In this document: in pieces, positions 50,800 through 59,525 of the stretch | How the letters are laid out: every line of letters starts with the position of its first letter | Numbering within the stretch: position 1 is the first letter of the stretch | Assembly (NCBI GenBank): GCA_944384205.1 | Contig: CALWSL010000006.1 | Coordinates: forward strand, 115,251 to 179,250 | Reading direction: 5' to 3' | Origin: an uncultured Acetatifactor sp. | GTDB lineage: Bacteria > Bacillota > Clostridia > Lachnospirales > Lachnospiraceae | DNA length: 64,000 nt | Translations under genes and position numbers: made by a program | The notes under the pieces: model-generated | Told to the model about the DNA's origin: nothing | Database searches by the model: none | Seen by the model: only the letters and a program-made list of their open reading frames with translations

Positions 50800-52464
50800 A
50801 TGCTTGAGATTGGATCATTAGTAGACGGAAAATACAAAATCCTGAATCAGGTTGGACACGGAGGAATGAGTGTTGTTTATCTGGCAATGAATGAAAAAGC
50901 CAATAAACAATGGGCAATAAAAGAGGTCCGCAAGGATGGCGTAAAGGATTTTGAGGTGGTGAAGCAAAGTCTGGTTGCAGAGACAGATATGTTAAAAAAG
51001 CTCAATCACCCCAATCTCCCAAGTATTATCGACGTAATTGAGGATGAGGACCGTTTTCTGATTGTAATGGATTACATACAGGGAAATGCTTTAAGCAAAG
51101 CATTGGAAGAGTACGGCGCCCAGCCACAGGAAGAAGTAATTCAGTGGGCAAAGCAGCTTTGTGATGTACTTGGTTATCTGCATTCCCGCGTACCACCGAT
51201 TATTTACCGGGATATGAAACCGGCAAATATTATGTTGAAGCCGGATGGAAATGTGACGTTGATTGACTTTGGTACGGCGAGAGAGTTTAAAGAGAGAAAT
51301 CTTGCGGATACCACCTGCCTGGGAACCGTGGGATATGCGGCGCCGGAGCAGTTTGGCGGAATGGGACAGACGGATGCAAGAACGGATATCTATTGTCTGG
51401 GAGCAACCCTGTATCATCTGGTGACAGGTATGAATCCCTGTGAACCGCCCTATGAGATAAAACCAATCAGGCAGATTAACCCTTCCTTATCCGGCGGACT
51501 TGAGAGAATTATCTTAAAATGCACACAGCGCAACCCGGACGACAGATACCAGAGTGCGGCGGAGCTGATGTACGCGCTGGAGCATTACGATGAAATTGAT
51601 GATTTGTATCGCAGGAAACAGAAGAAAAAGCTGGCATTATTTTTGGTATCAATGGCATTGTCCGTTATCTGTGCGGGAACTTCCTTCTGGGGTTATCTGT
51701 CTGCGCAGAAGAAACAGAGTGAGAATTATGATGGGATACTTGCAACGGCAACGGATTGCGAGGATTATTATGAAGCCATGATAACTGACCCCACGCGGAC
51801 AGAGGCGTATGAGCAGTTGAATGAATATCTGATTTCCGATTTTGAACTTTCCAAGGAGGAAGGACAGGTACTGTTAAAATTAATTGCCGGTCTGGAACAA
51901 AATAACAGGAAAGGATTTACGGAGCGATATGAAGTATTAAAGGATTTGAAGAAAAGCAATCCCGACGGTTACATGGATATCTGCTATCAGACGGGAGAGA
52001 CGTTTTTGTTTTATTATGACGTCAATGCGGAGAGGGACAGATATGATTATGCAGCCATGTGGTTTGAAGAGGCGAAGGAAAAGTATCCGATAGCGGAGAT
52101 TTATTGTGAGATTTCGGACTGTCTGAATCTGACGAACCAGTATAATGGCGCCAAAGTCAAGCAGACAGAGAAAATGTATGAAGAATATAAAAATTTATGG
52201 GGAATGCTGCAGGAATTAAAGGAAAAAGTAGACGGATTTGAGAGTATTGATTCCAAGCTTCAGGTGTGGAGTGAGATTAATCATATGATTAACACAAAAA
52301 CAGCGCCGTTTTTGGAAGTAACCGATGCAAATGAACTGATTGCATTGCTGAATAGTATTTCTGAGGAGGCAGGGAAGGTTGACAAGTCGGTGATTCTGGA
52401 GGATATGAAAAGCCTGCAGGCAGATATCAAAGAAACAATTGCCAAAATCGAGACTGCAAAGTAG
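50800..52464 (+). CDS. Transmembrane Ser/Thr protein kinase
   Basis: A 554-residue Hanks kinase. Kinase domain 1-265: Gly loop GHGGMSVVY (19-27), ATP Lys in WAIKEV (Lys41), catalytic loop YRDMKPANIM, DFGTAREF and GTVGYAAPEQ. A membrane helix at about 278-300 (ALFLVSMALSVICAGTSFWG) is followed by a 250-residue extracellular part of helical, TPR-like character (DPTRTEAYEQLNEYLI, YDYAAMWFEEAKEKYP), not PASTA repeats. It therefore probably senses something other than muropeptide. Candidate substrates are the ETTVL proteins on both sides. AGGAGGAAG precedes ATG 50800. Confidence 0.93.
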   Translation: MLEIGSLVDGKYKILNQVGHGGMSVVYLAMNEKANKQWAIKEVRKDGVKDFEVVKQSLVAETDMLKKLNHPNLPSIIDVIEDEDRFLIVMDYIQGNALSKALEEYGAQPQEEVIQWAKQLCDVLGYLHSRVPPIIYRDMKPANIMLKPDGNVTLIDFGTAREFKERNLADTTCLGTVGYAAPEQFGGMGQTDARTDIYCLGATLYHLVTGMNPCEPPYEIKPIRQINPSLSGGLERIILKCTQRNPDDRYQSAAELMYALEHYDEIDDLYRRKQKKKLALFLVSMALSVICAGTSFWGYLSAQKKQSENYDGILATATDCEDYYEAMITDPTRTEAYEQLNEYLISDFELSKEEGQVLLKLIAGLEQNNRKGFTERYEVLKDLKKSNPDGYMDICYQTGETFLFYYDVNAERDRYDYAAMWFEEAKEKYPIAEIYCEISDCLNLTNQYNGAKVKQTEKMYEEYKNLWGMLQELKEKVDGFESIDSKLQVWSEINHMINTKTAPFLEVTDANELIALLNSISEEAGKVDKSVILEDMKSLQADIKETIAKIETAK

Positions 52465-52476
52465 GAGGGCTGTAGA

Positions 52477-52977
52477 ATGACATACGAAACATATCACTTG
52501 ATTTTTGTTGCGGCGGCTGTTCTTGCAGGAGTATTTCTGGTAATATCTGCGATTCTTTTTGTGGTATTAAAAATACCAAGGGTTGTGGGAGACTTAAGCG
52601 GCGCCACTGCAAAGAAGGCGATTCAATCAATACGCGAGCAAAATGAACGGTCCGGTAATAAGGTTTATAAGAGCAGCAAGGTCAATATGGAACGCGGCAA
52701 GCTGACAGAAAAAATCACGCCGTCAGGAAGACTGTTACATCATCATACCGGAGGATTTGGCGCCCATACTGAGAAAATCAGTACAGAAATGCTGCAGAAT
52801 CAGGCAATGCAGGCAGGTGAGACGGAAGTGCTGAATACCGCTGCGGAAGAGACGGTACTGCTGAATGCGGGCAGGAGTGAGACCACGGTTCTCGCACAGA
52901 GTATGATGGTGCAGCCGTTCTTTGAAATCGAGCAGGATATTACGTTTATTCATACGGAGGAGCTTATCGCATTATAA
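52477..52977 (+). CDS. Membrane protein with repeated ETxVL phospho-acceptor-like motifs
   Basis: A 166-residue protein: one N-terminal membrane helix (about 8-32, FVAAAVLAGVFLVISAILFV), then a basic cytoplasmic tail carrying ETEVL (52819-52833), ETVLL (52849-52863) and ETTVL (52879-52893) about ten residues apart. The FHA protein of the same locus has two ETTVL copies. In actinobacterial FHA regulators such as GarA/OdhI, ETTS-type sequences are the kinase-phosphorylated Thr sites. I infer a membrane docking protein phosphorylated by the upstream kinase and bound by the FHA domain. The surface protein gene follows after 22 bases. Confidence 0.7.
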   Translation: MTYETYHLIFVAAAVLAGVFLVISAILFVVLKIPRVVGDLSGATAKKAIQSIREQNERSGNKVYKSSKVNMERGKLTEKITPSGRLLHHHTGGFGAHTEKISTEMLQNQAMQAGETEVLNTAAEETVLLNAGRSETTVLAQSMMVQPFFEIEQDITFIHTEELIAL

Positions 52978-52999
52978 AAGATACAAAGGAGATAGAAAA

Positions 53000-55900
53000 A
53001 TGGAAGAAAAGATTTCACAAAAGAAATCGGAGAAGAGGGCGCTTGCATTGATTATGGCAGTCGTGCTGCTCTTTTCCAATTCACCGTGGGTAAAATTGAC
53101 ATCTGTTGCAGAAGTAAAGGATTACAGCATCAGTCTGGTGGATGGTGCAGGTAATCCGATTACGGCAGAAAAGACAGAATTGTCAATAGCAATGACATCA
53201 ACTGATGTCAGTGGAGGTGATGCGCCGGGTATTGTGGAGCTGCAGAAGCAGGAGAATGGAAGCTGGAAAGCCAATCTTGACCCTGAACGGTATCAGTATC
53301 AATATAACGCCGGGGCAGACGGTTATCAGTCTGCGTCAGGTTCCTTATCAGTATCATCAGGTGATGCGGCTATTTCTATAAAACTGATGAAGAACCAGCA
53401 GCTTACTTTTATGATTCCGGGTACTGTAAAGTTAAATTCCGGCTACGATACCTATGAAAACGCAGCAATAGCTGAATCGGGACAGACAGTTGCTTATACT
53501 TCCAGCAATGAGAATGTGGCAACAGTCGATGAAACTGGAAAAGTTACAAAAAAGGGTTCCGGTTCGACAACAATTACTGCCAGCGTGGCTGGAAATGAAA
53601 TTTATACAGAGGCATCAGCATCCTATGAGCTTATCTTTCAGGCAGAAAGTGAGATTATCATGGATACGGCAGAGGTATTCCTTAATGTGGGAGATACTTA
53701 TAGTGCAAGGCAGGCATCCACAACCCGCACAGATAGTCCGGTTATCACTTATGACAGCAGTAATCGGGCAATTGCCACTGTAGATGAGAACGGTGTTGTT
53801 ACGATAGCGGAAGAGCTGTCGGAAGAGGCGGAAAGCGTCAAAGTAACAATCACTGCAAGTGTTTCCGAATCGGAAGATGGCATTTATCAGGCGGCGGAAA
53901 AATCCTATAAGATTACCGTATCCAGAAAAGAGCAGGAGGCGTTGGGATATGCTGATTCTCCGGCAATCAATATGTATGTAAATCAGGTGCATAAACACCC
54001 GGCAAACGGCGGCTCAGGCTCCGGGGCAGTAAAGTATTCGTCAAGTAATCCGGATGTGGCAACAGTCGATGAAAACGGTACTGTTACTGCGAAAAGTGCA
54101 GGGGAAACAACCATTACCATCATTAAAGAGGCTGACCTGCAATATAAAGAGCAGAAGCTGTCTTATACAATTCAGGTATTTGACGAGATAGCAGGTTGGG
54201 AATCGGTTTGCGAATTGGGCGGAAACGAAAAGAATAGCAGTGGCTGGTATACCGGGGATGTGACATTGGAGGCGAAGGCGGGATATCTTCTGAGACGGAC
54301 GGACAGCGGTACATGGTCTGATTCCCTGAGCGTAACTGACGAAGGAATAACTGCTGTTACTTTTTATGCAAAAGATGAAAACAATAATGCTATCACCGAT
54401 GCTTTGACTGCAACGGATATCAAACTGGATACGAAGGTTGATAAATTAAGCGTCGCGCTTTCGGCAGAAAATAAACATTTGTTTAACAGTGCGGTGCAGT
54501 TAAAAATAGAGGCGGAAGACAGCGCCAGCGGTCTCAGTAAAATCAGCTATACGGCAAAAAGCGGTGATGTGGAATTTGCATCAGGCACTTGCGAGAATGT
54601 CAGCGGTGATATGTATACGGGAACCATTATGATTCCTGCCAGTGTGAATGGTGATGTGGTAGTAACAGTGACCTCAGAAGATGTTGCAGGAAACACAAAG
54701 GAAGTACAGTCTGAAACATTCCGCATTAATACAATGAAACCGGAGATTTCCATCGAGTTTACGGATATAGATGGCAGCTTTACAAGAAGCAACAACGCAG
54801 ACGGTCGCGGTTATTTTACAGGTGCGAGAGAAGCAAAGATAGCCATTACCTGCGATGCACAGTCCTTTGATGAAGAAGCAGCAAAAGCATCTGTTTACAC
54901 GGACGCCGTCAGTATAGAAGACGATAATGGAAATTTGCCTGCAAAAGATGATATAACCGATAGCGTGGCATTTTCCGGGTGGACTAAAATAACAGATGTT
55001 ACTGATTCTCAGACTGTTATTTATGAGGCAACTATTGTATTTTCGGGTGAAGGAAATTATAAATGGAATCCCGGATATACCGATGAGGCAAAAAATACAA
55101 ATCAGCCGGTTACTTATAATAATTCCGTAACACCTGTTTCTTTCACGATAGACAATACCTTGCCGGAAGGCAATTTGAAAGTGGAACAGGTAAAGATTAA
55201 GGATTCTGCAACATCAGATAATCTAAGCAATGACACAATGATAGTGAGCGGAACATTTTCCGATGCCATCAGTCCCGTTTATTCCGTGAGCTATTATAAG
55301 ACCTCAGAAACAGGATTGACCGCTGAGAAACTGGAAGTAATTTCCGCAGAAAGCTGGACAAATTGGACAGGAGAAATAAAGTCCGGGAAGGATGAGCAAT
55401 TTGTTATTTATGTACGGATTGAGGACTATGCCGGTAACGTAAAGTACCTCAGTACGGATGGAATTATTGTGGACTGTACTTCTCCCACGGTTTCGATTAC
55501 CACACCTGACAATAACCGGGGATACTATACGGGCGACGTAAACGTTGGCATAGTGGTGGAAGATTTGGGAAACGTTCAGACGGGTATTGAGGAAATCACC
55601 TATGAGGTTACGAAATATGACAGGAACGATACTGCAGCTGTGATTGCGCAGGATACATTATATTCTGCTTCATCAGAAGTGTATGAAAACAAAATTGAGA
55701 AGAGTATTGCTGTAAAGGCAGAAAACAATGACAGTAATAAAGTAATAATCACGGTAACGACCAAGGACAGGGTAGGAAATGAAAGGAAGGTTTCTAAAAC
55801 AATTAAGATAGATACGACGAAGCCTGCTGTTACCGTAACACAGCCTGACCCGGAGCTTGCTTTGTATAATCAGGATGTGCAGCTTACCATAAATGCCGGT

Positions 55901-58900
55901 GATGAGACAAGCGGTTTATATCGTATTACTTATGTGGCATCAAGAGCAGACGGAACAACCTTTGAAGGTTCTGTAAAGGAAACATCAGGGACAGCTTATG
56001 AGGGAACGATTACGATTCCTGCAGATGTGAACGGTGATGTTACCGTAAAGGTGACGGTTGAGGATGTTGCCGGCTGGCAGACACAAGAGGAGATTGCGTT
56101 CCGTGTCAATACGGACAAACCGGAAATTTCAGTAGATTTCGGTAAAGATAATTTTGTCAGGGAAAAGGAAGGACGAGGTTACTTCCGGACAGGAAGAACA
56201 GCGACCGTGGTAATTACCTGCGATTCAAAATCCTTTGATGCGGAGGCTGCTACAAAATCCATTTTAGAACAGGCAATTTACGCGACGGATAGTAACGGGA
56301 ATGAGATAAAGTTACAGGCTGTTTCCATAACGGCGTGGACGACTGTTAAAGGAGCAAACGATTTTGAGGATCAACATTCTGCCACCATTACCTTTGCTCA
56401 GGAAGGAAATTATGTGTGGACGCCGGGCTATACAGATAGGGCGGGAAATGGGAATGCACAGATTCAGTACAAGAATTCAGCTTCTCCCCAAAGGTTTACC
56501 ATCGACTATACCAAACCGACGGGAAAGGTCACGGCAGAGGACCTGGGAACATGGGATGGTCTGCCGGATTCCCTTCATTTCGGTCTTACTTCCAATGTCA
56601 CAAAGCAGGTATCCGGCGGGTGTGAGGACGTCATCAGTCCGATTTACAGTTTTTCCTATTATAAGACATCCGATTCGGAGGCAAAGACGGCGGAAGAGCT
56701 GGACAAGATTACAGAATGGAAGGATTTTCAGACTTTTTCATCTGCGGAAAACGAGCAGATGGTAGTGTATGTGCGGATAGAGGATTATGCGGGAAACGTC
56801 AGATATATCGGAACGAATGGAATGATTTTTGATAATGTGTTACCCAATATTACGATTTCCATTCCTGAGGGCGCCAATGGAATTCATGCAGGAAACGTTG
56901 TGACAGGCATAACGGTGGAGGACCCTGTGGCGGGCAGTACCGCCGCCGGCATTCAGAGTGTGGATTATGAGGTGTATAATCAGGGAACGCTGACGATGCA
57001 GGGAAATCTGTATCAGGACAGTAACGAGACCCCATCCATCAGCGATATCATACGCAGATTAAATCAGTCGCTTACGGTTCTGGCAGAAAAAAATAACAGC
57101 AATAATGTAGAAATCCGTATTACGGTGACGGATCATGCGGGAAATAAGCGTACAATCTCCGAGATGCTCCGCATAGACGTGACGGAGCCTGCCATCTCGG
57201 TAAACTATGACAATAACAGCGGAGATACTTCTTTTGGAGACGAAGTTTACTTTAACAGTCCTCGTACTGCCACAATTCAAATCCGGGAGAGAAATTTTGA
57301 TCCCGGAAGGGTTGCGATTTCCGTGACCAATGTGGACGGGGCAGTTCCCAGCATTTCTAAGTGGTCTGTGACTGCCGCTGATGGGAATGGTGATGGAGCA
57401 GTGCATACAGCAACCATTTCTTTTGCAACCGACGGAAAATATACTTTCCATATCGGATGTATGGATATGGCAGGAAATGTGGCTCCGGGGGCTGATTATG
57501 GAAATTCCCTTGCGCCTACGGAATTTGTTGTGGATACAACGCTCCCCACCATCGATGTGGTATATGATAATACCAGCTTTGAGAATGAAAATTATTACAG
57601 GGAATCCAGAACGGCAACCGTGACGATATATGAGCATAATTTTGACGAAAGCAGGGTTACGCTGAATATGGAGGCTACAGATAATGGCGCTGCGGTTCCG
57701 GCTGCTGTATTAAGCGGCTTTCGTACCTCGGGGGATGAGCATCAGGCAACGATTTCCTTTGAACAGGATGCGCTCTATAGCTGGAGCCTGGAATATACCG
57801 ATATGGCAGGGAATGTGGCGGAAAGTCTGGAAACACAGAGCTTTTATGTGGATACCACCAAGCCTGCGATTACAATCAGCGGTATCAGAAATCATTCCGC
57901 CAATAATGACAGTGGGAATATTGGATTTGTGTTGGAATGTCATGATACCAATTTCGATGTATTTACACCTGTGTTAACAATGGTGGAACGGGATGGAGAT
58001 TCCTTTAAGGTAACGGAGGTGGAAGGCAGCAGCACCAATATCGCAAACGGTAAACAGTTCACTGTTGAGAATCTGCCAAAAGACGGAATCTACTCCCTGA
58101 AATGTACGGCAGTTGACAAGGCAGGAAATGCCTTTGATACCGTGCAACTGATTGATGAGAGTGGAAATACGGTTACGGAGGAGCGCACTGCAGAGCAGGA
58201 TTTAATTCAATTCTCAGTGAATCGTGAAGGATCTGCTTTTGGACTGGATGATTTTACGGAGAGGCTTGTAAACAATTATTATGTACAGTCTGTAGAACAG
58301 GACGTCTGCATTCTGGAAACCAACACAGATTCGTTAGAATCCTACACGGTTGAGCTGAATGGCGAGAGGCTTGAGGAAGGTGCAGATTATACTGTAAATC
58401 TGGAACATGATGAAAATTCCTGGTATTTGTATACCTACAGGATTTCTAACACATTGTTTGAGGATGAGGGAGAATATAATATTGTCGTTCAGTCAGTTGA
58501 CAAGACGGAGACGACTGCATATAGCGATGTAAAGAATGTGAACATATCATTTGTGGTGGACAAGACGCCGCCCATAGTGACACTCAGCGGACTTAGCAGT
58601 AACGGACGTTATCAGACAACGGAGCAATCTGTTACGGCAATTCCCACGGATGACGGAGGAAAAGTACAGAGTGTCCGTGTATTGGTTCTGGATTCGGATG
58701 GGAATTTGTTAAAGAATGATTCAGGAGAGGATGTCAGTACAAGATTTGAAATGGCAGGGGAGGAACTGGATGAATATTTGATTGCTAATAACGGTCAGGT
58801 TTTGTTTACGGTACCCGAAGGCTTATATATGACGGTCCAGGTAATCTGTAAGGATTATGCGGCTGACAGTTTGGGTAATACAAATCAGTCTATTGGAGAA

Positions 58901-59050
58901 TATACGAATATTACGGTTTCACCCAGTTCCTTTGTCATCTTTCTGGCAAATAAGCGGTTGCTCTTTGGCATTGGAAGCATAGCCGGCGCAGCCGTCATAG
59001 GCACGACATCGTTTGTGATGATTCGTGTGAAAAAGAAAAAGGCAAAGTAG
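53000..59050 (+). CDS. Giant surface protein with BIG2 and Ig-like repeats
   Basis: A 2,016-residue cell-surface protein. Signal region RALALIMAVVLLFSNSPWVK near residue 13; then a collagen-binding-like or beta domain; three BIG2 domains, each with the VATVDE-G-VT signature (near 53515-53540, 53772-53800 and 54055-54085); then two tandem blocks of about 460 residues (about 54440-55820 and 55821-57190) sharing VNGDV, NT-KPEIS, GRGYF, ITCD, SYYKTS and YVRIEDYAGNV; then Ig-like repeats of about 115 residues marked DMAGNVA and DTT-P; last, a C-terminal helix LLFGIGSIAGAAVIGTTSFV and KKKKAK tail. There is no LPxTG sorting motif, so it is anchored by the helix. Likely an adhesin or long-range stalk. 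AAAGGAG precedes ATG 53000. Confidence 0.85.
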   Translation: MEEKISQKKSEKRALALIMAVVLLFSNSPWVKLTSVAEVKDYSISLVDGAGNPITAEKTELSIAMTSTDVSGGDAPGIVELQKQENGSWKANLDPERYQYQYNAGADGYQSASGSLSVSSGDAAISIKLMKNQQLTFMIPGTVKLNSGYDTYENAAIAESGQTVAYTSSNENVATVDETGKVTKKGSGSTTITASVAGNEIYTEASASYELIFQAESEIIMDTAEVFLNVGDTYSARQASTTRTDSPVITYDSSNRAIATVDENGVVTIAEELSEEAESVKVTITASVSESEDGIYQAAEKSYKITVSRKEQEALGYADSPAINMYVNQVHKHPANGGSGSGAVKYSSSNPDVATVDENGTVTAKSAGETTITIIKEADLQYKEQKLSYTIQVFDEIAGWESVCELGGNEKNSSGWYTGDVTLEAKAGYLLRRTDSGTWSDSLSVTDEGITAVTFYAKDENNNAITDALTATDIKLDTKVDKLSVALSAENKHLFNSAVQLKIEAEDSASGLSKISYTAKSGDVEFASGTCENVSGDMYTGTIMIPASVNGDVVVTVTSEDVAGNTKEVQSETFRINTMKPEISIEFTDIDGSFTRSNNADGRGYFTGAREAKIAITCDAQSFDEEAAKASVYTDAVSIEDDNGNLPAKDDITDSVAFSGWTKITDVTDSQTVIYEATIVFSGEGNYKWNPGYTDEAKNTNQPVTYNNSVTPVSFTIDNTLPEGNLKVEQVKIKDSATSDNLSNDTMIVSGTFSDAISPVYSVSYYKTSETGLTAEKLEVISAESWTNWTGEIKSGKDEQFVIYVRIEDYAGNVKYLSTDGIIVDCTSPTVSITTPDNNRGYYTGDVNVGIVVEDLGNVQTGIEEITYEVTKYDRNDTAAVIAQDTLYSASSEVYENKIEKSIAVKAENNDSNKVIITVTTKDRVGNERKVSKTIKIDTTKPAVTVTQPDPELALYNQDVQLTINAGDETSGLYRITYVASRADGTTFEGSVKETSGTAYEGTITIPADVNGDVTVKVTVEDVAGWQTQEEIAFRVNTDKPEISVDFGKDNFVREKEGRGYFRTGRTATVVITCDSKSFDAEAATKSILEQAIYATDSNGNEIKLQAVSITAWTTVKGANDFEDQHSATITFAQEGNYVWTPGYTDRAGNGNAQIQYKNSASPQRFTIDYTKPTGKVTAEDLGTWDGLPDSLHFGLTSNVTKQVSGGCEDVISPIYSFSYYKTSDSEAKTAEELDKITEWKDFQTFSSAENEQMVVYVRIEDYAGNVRYIGTNGMIFDNVLPNITISIPEGANGIHAGNVVTGITVEDPVAGSTAAGIQSVDYEVYNQGTLTMQGNLYQDSNETPSISDIIRRLNQSLTVLAEKNNSNNVEIRITVTDHAGNKRTISEMLRIDVTEPAISVNYDNNSGDTSFGDEVYFNSPRTATIQIRERNFDPGRVAISVTNVDGAVPSISKWSVTAADGNGDGAVHTATISFATDGKYTFHIGCMDMAGNVAPGADYGNSLAPTEFVVDTTLPTIDVVYDNTSFENENYYRESRTATVTIYEHNFDESRVTLNMEATDNGAAVPAAVLSGFRTSGDEHQATISFEQDALYSWSLEYTDMAGNVAESLETQSFYVDTTKPAITISGIRNHSANNDSGNIGFVLECHDTNFDVFTPVLTMVERDGDSFKVTEVEGSSTNIANGKQFTVENLPKDGIYSLKCTAVDKAGNAFDTVQLIDESGNTVTEERTAEQDLIQFSVNREGSAFGLDDFTERLVNNYYVQSVEQDVCILETNTDSLESYTVELNGERLEEGADYTVNLEHDENSWYLYTYRISNTLFEDEGEYNIVVQSVDKTETTAYSDVKNVNISFVVDKTPPIVTLSGLSSNGRYQTTEQSVTAIPTDDGGKVQSVRVLVLDSDGNLLKNDSGEDVSTRFEMAGEELDEYLIANNGQVLFTVPEGLYMTVQVICKDYAADSLGNTNQSIGEYTNITVSPSSFVIFLANKRLLFGIGSIAGAAVIGTTSFVMIRVKKKKAK

Positions 59051-59064
59051 AAAATAAAATCTAC

Positions 59065-59093
59065 TTGACAAATACCCTGTGGGGGTATATTCT
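59065..59093 (+). promoter_or_regulatory. Copper-operon promoter with CsoR-type operator
   Basis: -35 TTGACA (59065-59070), 17-base spacer, -10 TATTCT (59088-59093). The spacer is ATACCCTGTGGGGGTAT (59072-59088), a G-tract/C-tract palindrome as bound by CsoR repressors. Confidence 0.8.
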
Positions 59094-59107
59094 GTTGGAG
59101 AAACAGG

Positions 59108-59124
59108 ATACCCCTGCGGGGTAT
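59108..59124 (+). promoter_or_regulatory. Second CsoR-type operator
   Basis: ATACCCC-TGC-GGGGTAT is a perfect palindrome 36 bases after the first site, between the predicted start site and csoR. Two sites would allow a pair of CsoR tetramers to bind. It could also form an RNA hairpin but has no adequate T run. Confidence 0.7.
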
Positions 59125-59172
59125 TTGCTTTGAAGAGATGATGATAACGCAAAAGAAAGGGATAAGAAGAAT

Positions 59173-59496
59173 ATGACAGCAGATAATAAAGGGAAGGAAA
59201 CCTGCAGTTGTAGCTGCCACACGAAGGCAACTCCCAGACAGGAGCAGGAGATAAAGCAGCTAAAAAACAGATTGAACCGCATGATCGGGCAGCTAAACGG
59301 TATCGGCAAAATGCTGGAGGAAAACCGCTACTGCGGTGACATTCTGACCCAGATAGCCGCGGTGGAAAGTGCATTGCAGTCCTTTGGGTATGTGATTCTG
59401 AAGGAGCATATGGAGACCTGTGTGGTTGAGGAGATTCACAAGGGCAATGAGGAAATCATGGAAGAGGCTTTGGAGCTGATAAAGAAGCTGAAATAA
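59173..59496 (+). CDS. csoR: CsoR-family copper-sensing repressor
   Basis: A 107-residue all-helical metal-sensing repressor. The Cu(I) ligands of CsoR are present: Cys in ENRYCGDIL, and His and Cys in LKEHMETC (C-x-H-x-C pattern across helices). The N-terminus adds a Cys-rich CSCSCH stretch that may also bind metal. Core NRLNRMIGQLNGIGKMLEE is typical. Cu(I) binding releases the repressor from the two operators upstream, which turns on copA. Confidence 0.93.
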   Translation: MTADNKGKETCSCSCHTKATPRQEQEIKQLKNRLNRMIGQLNGIGKMLEENRYCGDILTQIAAVESALQSFGYVILKEHMETCVVEEIHKGNEEIMEEALELIKKLK

Positions 59497-59525
59497 GAAA
59501 AGCCTGGAAAGGAGTAAGTGGTAAT

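Noticed and set aside
58930-59050. Sortase anchoring signal in the giant surface protein
   Set aside because: The C-terminus has a hydrophobic helix and Lys tail but no LPxTG-like motif before it.
59108-59124. Palindrome read as an intrinsic terminator
   Set aside because: No T run follows, and it copies the operator sequence in the promoter spacer 36 bases upstream, so a CsoR site fits better.
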